Below are positions 51,871-62,189 of a stretch of 64,000 bases of DNA, in pieces (positions within the stretch are counted from its first letter, which is position 1; each line of letters starts with the position of its first letter). Under the pieces are notes generated by a model that did not search any database, was not told the origin of the DNA, and saw only the letters and a program-made list of their open reading frames with translations. Source of the DNA: CAWEHU01 sp963808965. Its GTDB lineage: Bacteria; Pseudomonadota; Alphaproteobacteria; Acetobacterales; Acetobacteraceae. The position numbers and the translations under genes were made by a program. The stretch lies in contig CAWEHU010000017.1 in assembly GCA_963808965.1 (NCBI GenBank), positions 1-64,000 on the forward strand, given 5' to 3'.

Positions 51871-52404
51871 ATGCGGGCGACCGAGCGCAACGAGACCGCG
51901 CCGCGGGCGGTTGTCGAGAACATCGAGACCATTCTGAGTCTGGAGAACGCCGCCCTGCGGTCGCGCACCCCGGCCGACAAGGCTTCCGACGGCATCGCCT
52001 CCTTCGTCGGCTCGCTGACCTTCGTGCTGGTGCATGTGGTCTGGTTCGTCGCTTGGGCGGTTGTCAATGCCGGGCTGATCTCCTTCATCCCGGCCTTCGA
52101 CCCCTATCCGTTTCAGCTGCTCTGTATGATCGTCTCCTTGGAAGGCGTGCTGCTTTCGACCTTCGTGCTCATCAAGCAGAACCGGATGAGCTATCTCTCC
52201 GATCGCCGGAACCATCTCGATCTGCAGATCAACATGCTGTCGGAGCGGGAAGTGACGCGGCTGCTGGTGGTCACGGACCGGATCGCGCGGCACATCGGCG
52301 TGGCGACCGAGCCGGCCGACGAGCAGGCCGCTGAGCTGAGCCAGGATACGGCGATCGACAAGCTGATGGGCGCGATCGACGAGAAGCTGTCCGAGGAAGA
52401 CTGA
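51871..52404 (+). CDS. DUF1003 membrane protein
   Basis: A 177-residue protein with two membrane helices (FVGSLTFVLVHVVWFVAWAV, LLCMIVSLEGVLLSTFVLI), the DUF1003 motifs PFQLLCMIVSLEGVLLS and SDRRNHLDLQINMLSEREV, and a charged C-terminus. It has been linked to cyclopropane and stress genes by context in other genomes; function unknown. It follows the antiporter by 66 bp on the same strand. Confidence 0.85.
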   Translation: MRATERNETAPRAVVENIETILSLENAALRSRTPADKASDGIASFVGSLTFVLVHVVWFVAWAVVNAGLISFIPAFDPYPFQLLCMIVSLEGVLLSTFVLIKQNRMSYLSDRRNHLDLQINMLSEREVTRLLVVTDRIARHIGVATEPADEQAAELSQDTAIDKLMGAIDEKLSEED

Positions 52405-52451
52405 CCATGCAGCCGGAGCAGGGTTTGGCGCGTTAGGGCGCCCGACCGCTC

Positions 52452-53567
52452 ATGGACGCCAGCACATCCTCCCCTCCCGAAGTCGATGCCGCGCTACTGG
52501 ATGATCCGGTTGCGGCAGCGAAAGCCGCGAGCCTCCGTTACGTCTCCGACCGAACACCCGGAATCACGCGGGAGCGTGGTGGGGAGGGGTTCACTTATCG
52601 CAACCCGGACGGGTCCGTCGTGACCGACGACAAGACGCTGGCCCGCATCAAGGGGCTCGCGATTCCGCCGGCCTGGGAACGGGTGTGGATCTGCCGGCTG
52701 CCGCATGGTCATTTGCAGGCGGTCGGCCGGGATGCGCGCGGGCGCAAGCAGTATCGCTATCATCCGCGCTGGCGGGCCGTGCGGGATGAGGCGAAGTACA
52801 GCAAGATGCTGATCTTCGGCCGCGTGCTGCCGCAGATCCGGAAGCGGGTCGAAGAGGATCTGGCGAGGCCCGGTCTGCCGCGCGAGAAGGTTCTGGCGGC
52901 GCTCGTGCGACTGCTTGAAACGACACTCGCTCGCGTCGGCAACGAGGAATACGCCAAGGCGAACAAAAGCTTCGGCCTGACGACGTTGCGCAACCGTCAC
53001 GTCAAGGTGGCGGGCAGCCATCTGACGTTCGACTTCCGGGGCAAGCACGGCGTCAAGCATCACATCGACCTGCAGAACCGGCGGCTCGCGCGGATCGTCA
53101 AGCGTTGCCTGGACATCCCTGGGCAGGAGTTGTTTCAGTACCTGGACGAGGACAATGAACCGCGTGCGGTCGGCTCGGAGGACGTGAACGAGTATCTGCG
53201 CGAAATCTCCGGCGAGGACATAACCGCGAAGGATTTCCGCACCTGGGCGGCCACCAATCTCGCCGCCCTGGCGCTCCGGGAGTTGGAGGCATTCGATACC
53301 AAGGCCAAGGCCAAGAAGAACGTCGTGGAGGCGGTGGAAGCGGTCTCCAAGATGCTCGGCAACACGCCCGCGATCTGCCGGAAGTGCTATATTCATCCGG
53401 CGATCTTCGACGGCTATCTCGACGGTAGCCTGGTCGAAGGATTGAAGGCGCGCGCCGACGAAACCTTGGCCCACCCGGAGGGCGGACTGACCGCCGAGGA
53501 AGTGGCGGTGACAGCGTTCCTGAGCCGCCGGCTCGGCGAAGCGATCGCGGAGCAGAAGACAGGCTGA
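52452..53567 (+). CDS. DNA topoisomerase IB (poxvirus type)
   Basis: A 371-residue type IB topoisomerase. It has the N-terminal domain GITRERGGEGFTYRN, the catalytic core with ANKSFGLTTLRNRHV and GKHGVKHHI, and the active-site tyrosine Y313 in CRKCYIHPAIFDGYL. It relaxes supercoils through a 3'-phosphotyrosine bond. Many proteobacteria carry one such gene besides gyrase; it is not essential. It starts 48 bp after the DUF1003 stop, on the same strand. Confidence 0.92.
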   Translation: MDASTSSPPEVDAALLDDPVAAAKAASLRYVSDRTPGITRERGGEGFTYRNPDGSVVTDDKTLARIKGLAIPPAWERVWICRLPHGHLQAVGRDARGRKQYRYHPRWRAVRDEAKYSKMLIFGRVLPQIRKRVEEDLARPGLPREKVLAALVRLLETTLARVGNEEYAKANKSFGLTTLRNRHVKVAGSHLTFDFRGKHGVKHHIDLQNRRLARIVKRCLDIPGQELFQYLDEDNEPRAVGSEDVNEYLREISGEDITAKDFRTWAATNLAALALRELEAFDTKAKAKKNVVEAVEAVSKMLGNTPAICRKCYIHPAIFDGYLDGSLVEGLKARADETLAHPEGGLTAEEVAVTAFLSRRLGEAIAEQKTG

Positions 53568-53635
53568 TTCCTACGCGATGACCCGATCCATCGTCGCGGA
53601 TTCTCTGGCGGGACGGAAGGCTTCCACCCGAGGCG

Positions 53636-54959
53636 TTGGAATGTTTGCACCTGACCGGTGCCGATCCGGTGCTTCCTTCCTCGTTTCGTGTCGGCAGCGC
53701 GGCCCAGAGCGCGATCGCCGCGGCAGGGCTGGCCGCGGCGGAAATCTGGCACGTTCGCGGGGGCGCGCGTCAGCGTGTCCAAGTGGACATGCGACATGCC
53801 GCCGCCGAGTTTCGCTCCGAACGATACCTGCTGATCGACGGCCTGCCGCCGGATGACTTCCACGATCCGATTACGAGTGTGTACCGGTGTGGGGATGACG
53901 GGTGGGTACGATTGCACGCCAACTTTCCGCACCATCGGGACGGGCTTTTGCGGCTGCTCGGCTGCCGTCACGAAAAGGCGGAGGTGGCGCGGGCGTTGCG
54001 AACCTGGCGCGCGCTGGACTTCGAGGAAGCGGCGGCGGCTGCGGGTCTGTGCGCGACCGCGCTGCGCGATTTCGGAGCCTGGGACGCGCATCCCCAAGGG
54101 CAGGCTGTGCCGCTGTTGCCTCTCGTCTCGATCGAGCGGATCGGCGACGCACCGCCTGAGCCTCTCCGTCCCGCGCAGCGCGCCCCTTTCCGGCGTGCGC
54201 GTGCTCGATCTGACACGGGTGATCGCCGGGCCGGTCTGCGGCCGCACACTGGCCGCGCACGGCGCCGACGTTCTGCTCGTGACCAGCCCCAATCTGCCTG
54301 CTGTGCTGGTGGCCGATACGGGGCGGGGCAAGCTCTCGGCCCATCTCGACCTCAAGCAGGCGGAGGGGCGCGCGGCGCTCGAGTCCTTGCTGCGCCGCGC
54401 CGACGTCTTCGTGCAGGGCTACCGCCCGGGCGGGATGCGGAGCCTCGGCTTCGGGCCGGACCAGGCGGCGCGGATCCGGCCTGGGATCATTTACGCATCG
54501 CTCAGCGCTTATGGGGCGGAGGGTCCCTGGGCGGGACGGCGCGGATTCGATAGCCTGGTGCAGACGGCAAGCGGCTTCAACGCGGCGGAAGCGGAAGCTG
54601 CTGGAGCAGGTGAACCAAAGCCGCTGCCCGCCCAGGCGCTCGATCATGCGTCGGGCTATCTGCTCGCCTTCGGCGTGCTCACAGCACTATTGCGCCGTGT
54701 CAACGAAGGCGGAAGCTGGCAGGTTCGCGTCTCGCTCGCGCGCACGGGCCACTGGCTGCGCGGGCTCGGACGCTTGCCCCAGGGCTTCGACTGCCCGGAA
54801 CTCGAACGAACCGAGCTACGGGATTTGCTGGAGGAGACCGACTCCCCATTCGGTCGCCTTGCCGCGATCCGTCATGCCGCGCGCCTGGCCGACACACCGC
54901 CCCTTTGGCTACGTCCTTCGATACCCCTCGGGACGGATCGGCCCCGCTGGCCGGAATAA
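53636..54959 (+). CDS. CaiB/BaiF CoA-transferase, two-part (frameshift)
   Basis: About 441 residues joined. The first frame gives HLTGADPVLPSSFRVGSAAQ, RHAAAEFRSERYLLIDG and GWVRLHANFPHHRDGLLRLLG. Past the shift near 54175 the next frame gives PLSGVRVLDLTRVIAGPVCGRTLAAHGADV, SAHLDLKQ and FDSLVQTASGFN. The long N-terminal part before the transferase motif is a recognised variant of class III CoA-transferases. The start is uncertain: a TTG at 53636 continues a frame whose upstream codons (RDGRLPPEALE) look coding, so the gene may begin nearer 53580 with another indel. Substrate unknown. Confidence 0.72.
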
Positions 54960-54980
54960 GCTCCGGCCAGCGGCTCGATG

Positions 54981-55193
54981 TCAGTGCGCGACGCGCATCT
55001 CGCGCGATGTGTCGCCGTAACGGCCCCGTTTGAGCTCGCAGATGAGATCGTGGATCTGCCGCCAGCGTGCGAACTCGGCAGTGTCTCCCTTGATCTGCAT
55101 CTCCGAAGCGCGCTCGAGCGCAACCGCCTGAGCCCGTGGGCCATACCTTCCGATAACCGAGCGGGCGATCTGTCTCGGATCCTGAAACTGCAT
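54981..55193 (-). CDS. Small conserved helical protein
   Basis: A 70-residue protein (MQFQDPRQIARSVIGRYG, ERASEMQIKGDTAEFARWRQI) with an all-helical, hydrophilic composition. Similar small proteins occur widely in alphaproteobacteria next to central genes; function unknown. It converges on the CoA-transferase gene across a 21-bp gap. ATG at 55193. Confidence 0.6.
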   Translation of the reverse strand: MQFQDPRQIARSVIGRYGPRAQAVALERASEMQIKGDTAEFARWRQIHDLICELKRGRYGDTSREMRVAH

Positions 55194-55273
55194 GGACCTT
55201 TTGCCTCCTCTGTCTTGACGGCGAATCTGCTCCGCTTACGCGAGCGAGGAAGCGGGGTTCAGTGCATGGCTGC

Positions 55274-55896
55274 TCAGCGCGGCGCGCGACCGGGGGCGTC
55301 GAACCCGAGGAAGCCGGAAGCGGGGGCCGGGGTTCCGCCGTCTCCGGCGAACAGCCGGGCGGTCTGCGGGGCGGCCGGGGCGGCTTCGCGCACCGGGCCG
55401 GGCGGCGGCCTGCGCTCCGCTTTCTGATTCTTCGCGGGCTTGGGCGGCGGCGCTTCCGCCGCTTTCGCCGCGGCGGCGGCGGCCCGTTGCCGGGACCGCT
55501 GCCTCGCATGGACAGCAGCAGGAACGAGATGTCGTTGCGGCCGAGATCGACCGAGAGCTCCATCGGCGTCATGCCGAGCACGTTCCGGGCGTTCAGGTCG
55601 GCGCCTCGGCTGATCGCGTCGCGCGCCGTGGCGATGTCACCCCGGTTGATCGCGTCGAACAGCGCATCGTTCGGCTGCAGGTCGGAAGGGGGCCGGTCGG
55701 GCGGGGCCACCATCTCCTTCGAGACGCGCGCGCCCGGCAGGGCGGGCGGCGGAGGCGCCGGGGGCGGCCCGGCGTTCTTGGCCTTACTGCCGAGGCCGGG
55801 CCCGGCGATAAGCTGCGCCTCACCGGCCGTGGGGACGATGAGCACCCCTGCCGCCAGCGCGGCAAGGAGGACGAAGCGGGATGCGATCTGTTCCAT
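55274..55896 (-). CDS. Secreted ankyrin-repeat protein (frameshift)
   Basis: A signal peptide (MEQIASRFVLLAALAAGVLI, cleaved near GEAQ) is followed by a Pro-rich segment (PPPAPPPPALPG) and ankyrin-type repeats (DALFDAINRGDIATARDAIS, RGADLNARNVLGMTPMELSV). Around 55510 the frame drifts into a read of RRKRRKRRRP; the adjacent frame gives the expected disordered Ala/Pro tail ending ARLFAGDGGTPAPASGFLGF and stops at 55274. Probably a periplasmic protein-interaction module; target unknown. Confidence 0.65.
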
Positions 55897-55907
55897 GCGG
55901 ACGTCTT

Positions 55908-56413
55908 CTATCCCATGCCCTGGTTCAACCAAAAGAAGCCGGCATTCAAATAGGCGGCGTAGGCCGTCCAGGCGAGATAGGGTGCCAGCAGCCAGGCGGC
56001 GAGCCGGCGAACCCGCGCGAAGGCGCGGATCGTGAGCCCGAGCAGGATGAGCAACAGCACGATCACGATGAGCCCGAGCATAGGGCTCCGCAGGCCGAAG
56101 AAGGCGGGCGTCCACAGCGCGTTCAGCAACAGCTGCCAACCCCAAAGCCGAAGCGGCCGAGCCGCCCCGGTGCGTCTCCACACCAGCCACGCTGCGCTGC
56201 CCATTAGGACATACAGCACCCCCCAGACCGGCCCGAAGACCCAGCTTGGCGGCGTGCCGGGCGGTCGCACCAGCGAGAGATACCAGGTGTGCACGCTGGT
56301 CGCGGTGATGGCGCCGTCAGCCGCGCCGACAAGCAAGCAGAGACCGACGAACCCGATGAGCGCCAGAGTCGGGGACCAGGGGGTCGAGGAGCCGGGGTAA
56401 TAGCCCCGTTCAT
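55908..56413 (-). CDS. TspO/MBR family protein (start unclear)
   Basis: A tryptophan-rich sensory protein (TspO) with five membrane helices: WYLSLVRPPGTPPSWVFGPVW, GVLYVLMGSAAWLVWRRTG, LRLWGWQLLLNALWTPAFFG, LLLILLGLTIRAFARV and AAWLLAPYLAWTAYAAYLN. It binds porphyrins and may adjust tetrapyrrole export. The first helix (PTLALIGFVGLCLLVGAADG) lies upstream of the first start codon of the frame (56336), and a stop precedes it without any ATG, so an indel between an ATG at 56413 and the first helix is likely. Confidence 0.75.
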
Positions 56414-56507
56414 TGGGATCGACGTTCTGGAAGACACGATCCTTTCGTCAAACGGGATTGCGGATGAGGGGCATGTAGGCGCGGTATCGGCGGGTGAGGA
56501 AGATGCC

Positions 56508-58605
56508 TCAAGCGCCCTCCCGCCGCCAAGCCATCACGGCTAGTCCGAGGATCAATGGCAGCGCCAGCCAGGGCGGCAGAAGTGCGAGTGCGGCGATGCC
56601 AGTCACCAAATGGTCATGCCGGCGTTGCAGCCCGATCCAGCCGCTGCCGGATGCGTCCCGGTCCGGCTCGGTTCGCGTGAGCGTGGGCACGTTTCCGCCG
56701 GGCGTGCCGTTATCGAGCCAGTGAATCCCGCCCCCCGACGAACGTGCGAGCTTGGCCAGTCCGGTCGCGGTCGCGCGAAGGTCGGCGATCTCGGGCGGAT
56801 TGGCGGTGCCGGACGCGGCGTAGGCGCTCCGGCCGAAGCCACCGACCGCCCAAACGCCGGGCTTGGGAGCGGGCAGGCTGGCGGTGGCGCGGCCGGGCGA
56901 GACCTCGGTGAGCGCGAGGTGGTCCGTCTTGCCGTCCGGGTCGGTGACGGTGATTTCGCCGGGAGGACCCGCTTCGATGGAACGGTGCTCCACGCGAAGG
57001 ACGCCGTTTTCCACCTTCGCCGTCAGCGCGTTCTCTTCCAGCTCGGGCTCCTGCATGAGCCAGTGGGCGACCCGGCGCAACAGCTCGGCTTGCGGGCCGC
57101 CGCCCTGGTGCCCGCGCGACCAAAGCCAGATCTGATCGGATAGCAGGAGGGCGGCGCGTCCTTCTCCCACGCGGTCCAGCACGAGCAACGGGTCCCCGTC
57201 CGGGCTGCTCATCAAACGTCTGGCCATGAACGTCGGCCGGCTCGATGCGCCGATACCAGGAGCCCCAGCTTGGCGCGCTGTCGGCCTCGCCCCGGTTCGC
57301 GCCCTCAAGATTTTCCGTGACTGGGTGACGCAGGCCGAGTGGCGTGACGCGGGGCCGGAAGGCACCCTCCACGACGGCGTCGAGCGGCGCCGGCCGGCCT
57401 GGGAGCACCTCGCCCAAAGGGGTCGCCGCGAGACTGGCGGGGCCGGAGAACTCCGGGCCGACGCTGAGCAGCAGCGCACCACCGTTCTCGACGTAGTCCG
57501 CGATATTGCGCAAATAGGGGAGCGGCAGCAGGCCTCGGTTCTGGAACCGGTCCAGCACGATGAGATCGAACTCCTTGATCTTCACCTGGAACAGTTCCCG
57601 CACCGGAAAGGCGATCAACGCCAGCTCGTTCAGCGGCGTGAGGTCGTCCTTCTCCGGCGGACGAAGTATCGTGAAGTGTACGAGGTCGACGGATGGATCG
57701 GCCTTCAGCAGCCGCCGCCAGGTGCGCTCGCCGGAATGCGGTTCGCCAGAGATCAGCAGCACGCGCAGCCGGTCGCGCACGCCGTTGATCTCCACGACCG
57801 CCCGGTTGTTGACCGTGGAAACCTCGCCCGGAAGCGGATCAGCCTGCAACTCGAGCACGGTCGGCCCTGCGCGCGTGATCGGCACTTCGATGACATGCTC
57901 GCGGCCGATCGGAAGGCTCTCGATCCGGGGCGGATCGCCGTCGCGCCGAATCGTAAGCCGGGCGGCGCCGGACGGATGCGGCACACCGAGATCCTCGATC
58001 GCGACCCGCAGCGTCACGGGATGACCGACAATTCCGTACGAGGGAGCCTCGATGACGCGCAGGCGGCGGTCGATCTCCTCTCCTCGCGCCGGGATGAGCA
58101 CGTTGAGCGGCACGCCGCCCGGCGCGGTCTCGGGAATGTCGTGCACCTGGCCGTCGGTGATGGCGACGACCCCGGCGAGCCGCGTGCGAGGAATGTCGGC
58201 GAGCGCGCGGTCGATCGCCGCGAACAGCCGCGTTCCGGCGTTGCCGCTTTCGGGCACGGTGATCGTGCGCAGCTCCAAGTCGGGCAACTTCGCCGCCTGC
58301 TGCTCGATGGCGCTGTGCGCCGCCTCGGCGAGGCTCGCGCGGTTGCCGACCTGCATCGAGGCGGTCTGGTCGACCACGAGGAGACCCACATCCGGCAGGG
58401 TTTCGCGCGTCTCCTGCACGAGGCGCGGTCCGGCGAGCCAAAGCAGCAGCACCGCGAAGGCAAGACCCCGCCAGACGGTCCCGCGCGCCCGACGCCAGGC
58501 CGCGGACGCGAGCACCAAGACGCACAGAAGAGCGAGCAGCGCGATGAGCCATACGGGAACCAGCGGGTCGAAGCGGATACTCGCGATCGCCTGTTCGAGA
58601 TGCAT
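56508..58605 (-). CDS. Membrane protein with VWA-like N-half and glutamine-amidotransferase-like C-half (frameshift)
   Basis: About 698 residues joined across a shift near 57213. Two N-terminal membrane helices (VWLIALLALLCVLVLASAAW, GLAFAVLLLWLAGP) are followed by a VWA-like fold in which the metal motif is D79-Q-T-A-S83 (VVDQTASMQ), a degenerate DxSxS. The C-half has a class I amidotransferase-like Rossmann region (DLIVLDRFQNRGLL, ADYVENGGALLLSVGPEF) without a Cys-His-Glu triad that I can see, and ends in a membrane helix. It is the last gene of the MoxR cluster, separated from the DUF4159 gene by 1 bp. Role probably in membrane complex assembly. Confidence 0.7.
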
Positions 58606-58606
58606 G

Positions 58607-61300
58607 CTACTGGCCCAACCTCTCGAGGATGGCCGGCACGTGCACCTGGTCGCCCTTGTAGTTGCCGGTGAGCGCGTACATCACGAGGTTCACCCCGAAC
58701 CGGTAGGCGAGCGTACGCTGCCGGGCGCCGCCTGGAATAACGGCATACGGGTTATGCCCGGCCGAATCGACGGCCCAGGCCGCCGCCCAATCATTGCCTC
58801 CGACGATGACCGGACTCACGCTGTCGTTCGCCCGATCTTGGTCCCGCTGCACCCAAACCGTGTCGCCCGTGTAACGGCCTGGAAAGTCCTGCAAGAGGTA
58901 GAACGCGCGTGCCAGGACGTGCTCGGTGGTGAGCGGCGCGAGCGGCGGAATCACCAGCCCCTGTGCCACGCGGCGCAAAGCCGATTCCGCGCCCGGCGCG
59001 AAGCCCGCCCCGCTGCCGCTGTCACGCGTGTCGATGAGGATGATGCCGCCCCGGCTCATGTAGTCGTTGAGCGCGGCGGCTGCATCGGCGCTGAGCGGCC
59101 GCGCATCGGGCGTGATCGGCCAGTACAGCAGCGGATAGAAGCTGAGGTCGTCATGACCCGGAGCCACCGCGTCGGGCTCCACCAGCGTCGCCGCCGTGCG
59201 CCGGTTCACATAGTCTGACAATCCCTCGAGACCCGCCCGCGAGATACCGTCGATCTGGTCGTCTCCGGTCGCGATGTAGGCGAGCCGTGTGGCGAGAGCC
59301 GGGGACGGGTTGGTCTCCAGCGCGCGTGCCGGCGCGACGGGGGCCAGGAGCAACAAGGCCGCGAGGGTCGAGCCGACAAGAGAACGGCGACGCAGCAACC
59401 CTCGAAGACCGAGCGAAAGCAAGAGATCCAGGGCCAGGAGCACGATGGCGGCCGCCAAGAACCAGGGACCGAGCGCCCGCTCGGAGGCGCGGGTGACGAG
59501 CGGCTCCACTTTCGCGCCGGAGACGACCGGCGCGGGCTGCAAGGCCGGCAAGCTTGCGCCCAGATTGAGCGCCTCGCGGCCGTTCTCCGGCCCATACAGG
59601 CCCGGCGGATGGCGGGGCGAGACCGGCGTGGAGGCGAACGCATCGGCGGCGAGTCCGGTGGCGGCCTGCGGAGGGTTCGACAGCATCCCATAGCCGTCGA
59701 GCGTCTCCGCCGGCGCGAGCAATGCCGTGCCTTCGGCCCCGGTCACGCCGGCCGAGAGCCGAACCAGCCGGCGCAGCATGTCGACGAAGAGGCCGGAGAG
59801 CGGCAGGTCCGACCAATCGGCGTTTGCGGTGACATGGAACAAGACGACGCGCCCCGCGCCCATCGGGCGTTCCGTCACGAGCGGGGTGCCATCGGCCAGC
59901 GCCGCCCAGGTTCGCCCTGCCAGTTCGGCGGAAGGCTCGGCCAGCACTTGGCGCGTGACCCTTACCTCCTCCGGGACCGGCAGGCCGGAGAACGGCGAGT
60001 TCGGCGGGAACGGGGCCAGCCCAGCGGGCTGACTCCAGGACAGTGCCCCGCCAAGCTGCCGGTCACCGCCCAACAGCGGCACGGGCAGCAGCGGGTCGGA
60101 CTGTCCGATCGGCTGCTCCGCGGTGCGCGGCCCGGCGAACCGGACCAGCAGTCCGCCCTTCTCCACCCAGCGCTCGATCGCATCGCGCTCCTCTCCTTCC
60201 GGCAGCGGACGGTCGGCGAGGATCAGCACTGACAACTGGCGCGCGAGCAAGGTTCGGAAATCGCCCTCCCGGACCTCGGTGAACGGGCCGAGCGCGCGAC
60301 GCAGGTAGTACAGCGACCCGGTGAGCGGTGCCCGCGCCGCGGCCTCGTCACCCGCCAGAAGGCCCACGGGCCGCCGGCGCCAGTTTTCATCCAGCAGCAC
60401 GACGGAGGCGACGGAGGGAGGTCCCTCCAGGACGAGGCGGCTCAGGCGATTGCGCAATTCGGGCGGAAGGGCGATCCCCGCCTCGCTGCTCGTCCCGCCG
60501 GCCGGGATGGTCAGCGTCGCGCGAGCGAGGGTGCGGCCGTCACCGCTTTGCGCGAGCACGGCGGCCTCGGTCGGCGCGGGCGCTGGTGTCTGCTCCAGCC
60601 GCGCGATCAAGCGATCCGCCTCGGCGCGTGGCGGTAGCAGCACACGGGCGGGCGGGCCGTCGCAGCAAAGCTCCGTCACTGACCCGGCCTCGCCGAGCGC
60701 GGCCGCGAAGCCCGCGAAGGCATCTGTGTGTACCAGGCCGTCGGCCACGTACACGATCGCCGTGCCCGGCTGCTTCCACGCGCGCAGCGCGGCGGCGGCG
60801 CCGTTATGATCCGGGGGCCAGGGCTCCGGCTGCAAGGCCGCGAGCCTCGCCCTGAGCTCAGGGACCGGCATCGGCGCGCTCGCTTGGGGAACCGTCCCGG
60901 ACCCGTTCGGTGCGGTGGCGAGCAGCGCCGCCTTCCGGCCTCCTCGTTCCGCGCGATCCAGTGCCGCCCCCGCCGCCTGCATCCGGCGCGGCCAGTCGGC
61001 GGCAGCCGCCCAGCCATTGTCTATCACCAGCAGAACCGGCCCGCTGCCCGGGAAGAGCGCACCCGCGTCCAGAATGGGCCGGGCGAGCCCCACGATGATG
61101 AGCGTCGCCGCGAGCATCCGCAAAGCGAGCAGCCACCAGGGGGTGCGCGCCGGGGTTTCCTCCTTGGCGTGCAAGCCGGCGAGCAGGCGGATCGCGGGGA
61201 AGGTCTGGCTGCGCGGCGCGGGAGGCGTGACGCGGAGCAGCCACCAGAGAAGCGGCAAGGCGGGCAGCGCGACGAGGACCCAAGGAGCGGCAAAGATCAT
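58607..61300 (-). CDS. DUF4159 protein with BatA-like N-terminus
   Basis: An 897-residue protein. The first ~90 residues (MIFAAPWVLVALPALPLLWWLL) are the BatA (Aerotolerance regulator N) module; a VWA-like region with the degenerate LLVIDNGWAAAADW follows; a membrane helix lies near residue 670; and the C-terminal DUF4159 covers the last ~200 residues (ATRLAYIATGDDQIDGISRAGLEGL, YPLLYWPI, SRGGIILIDTRDS, NDWAAAWAVD). The start at 61300 overlaps the DUF58 stop by four bases. DUF4159 proteins are always tied to MoxR/DUF58 and probably form a periplasmic complex. Confidence 0.85.
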   Translation of the reverse strand: MIFAAPWVLVALPALPLLWWLLRVTPPAPRSQTFPAIRLLAGLHAKEETPARTPWWLLALRMLAATLIIVGLARPILDAGALFPGSGPVLLVIDNGWAAAADWPRRMQAAGAALDRAERGGRKAALLATAPNGSGTVPQASAPMPVPELRARLAALQPEPWPPDHNGAAAALRAWKQPGTAIVYVADGLVHTDAFAGFAAALGEAGSVTELCCDGPPARVLLPPRAEADRLIARLEQTPAPAPTEAAVLAQSGDGRTLARATLTIPAGGTSSEAGIALPPELRNRLSRLVLEGPPSVASVVLLDENWRRRPVGLLAGDEAAARAPLTGSLYYLRRALGPFTEVREGDFRTLLARQLSVLILADRPLPEGEERDAIERWVEKGGLLVRFAGPRTAEQPIGQSDPLLPVPLLGGDRQLGGALSWSQPAGLAPFPPNSPFSGLPVPEEVRVTRQVLAEPSAELAGRTWAALADGTPLVTERPMGAGRVVLFHVTANADWSDLPLSGLFVDMLRRLVRLSAGVTGAEGTALLAPAETLDGYGMLSNPPQAATGLAADAFASTPVSPRHPPGLYGPENGREALNLGASLPALQPAPVVSGAKVEPLVTRASERALGPWFLAAAIVLLALDLLLSLGLRGLLRRRSLVGSTLAALLLLAPVAPARALETNPSPALATRLAYIATGDDQIDGISRAGLEGLSDYVNRRTAATLVEPDAVAPGHDDLSFYPLLYWPITPDARPLSADAAAALNDYMSRGGIILIDTRDSGSGAGFAPGAESALRRVAQGLVIPPLAPLTTEHVLARAFYLLQDFPGRYTGDTVWVQRDQDRANDSVSPVIVGGNDWAAAWAVDSAGHNPYAVIPGGARQRTLAYRFGVNLVMYALTGNYKGDQVHVPAILERLGQ

Positions 61301-62189
61301 TTGGCGGCAAGCGTCGTATAGAGGCCAAGCAGGGCCGTCTCGGGCCCGTGATCGGTCCGGTGAACCCCGAAGGTGAAGCCGGCCGCGGCGCAGATCGTGG
61401 CAAGACCTTGCTGATGGGCTGCGAGTCTTCGGCGTATTCCTGCCGCACGGTCTCGACGCGCGGGATGAGAGCGTCTTCTTCCCGCTCAAGCCCGAGGAAG
61501 CGAACACGTCCCGTATAGGGCAGAAGCGCCTCGGCCGGGTCGAGAATCTGCAAGAGGTGGCCCGCGAGCGGGATCGCGGCAAGCCGGCCCACTGCTTCAT
61601 GGATCTCGGGCAGCGGCGAGAGAAAGTCGCCGAACAGCACGACGCGCGCATGGCGGGGCAGGTCGAGGCGAGGCGGCAGACCGGTTCCCTCCGGCTCCGC
61701 CTGGCCCAGCCCTTCCGCGAGCCTGTCGAGGCCGGCGCGTCCCCAGACTGGACGGGAGCCGGGCTCGATCATCCGTACGCGCTCTCCTCCGCGCAATAAC
61801 AGCGACGCCAGGGCGAGCAGCAGCAATTCCGCGCGCTCTCGTTTTTCGACCGGCCCGGCGCCCGAGCGCCAGCACATGCTCGGCGACCCGTCGCGCCAGA
61901 GGCAGACCGTCTGGGCTGCCTCCCACTCCGTCTCCCGAATGAAAGCGCGGTCGGATTTCGCCGACTGCCGCCAGTCGATCCGAGCGACGGCGTCCCCGGC
62001 CACGAAGGGACGGAATTGCCAGAAGCTATCGCCCTGGCCGACCCGCCGGCGCCCGTGCACACCTTGCGCAACGGTCGCGGCGACCCGCTCCGCGGCCACC
62101 ATGAGAGGGGGCAGCCGCGACCCGAGCGCCTCGGCGCGCCGCGGAGCCGCCGCCGTCCGGGCGACCGCCCTACCCAAGGCGGGCGACAA
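61297..62189 (-). CDS. DUF58 protein (frameshift)
   Basis: A 297-residue DUF58 protein of the MoxR set. The opening GVHGRRRVGQGDSFWQFRPFVAGDAVARIDWRQSAKSD is the DUF58 hallmark; VVLFGDFLSPLPEIHEAV is the VWA-like part. The reading frame changes near 61425, and the other frame gives RLAAHQQGLATICAAAGF and the normal end YTTLAAK with stop at 61297. It overlaps the MoxR stop by 20 bp at its start. Acts with MoxR as adaptor or client; probably membrane complex insertion. Confidence 0.8.
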
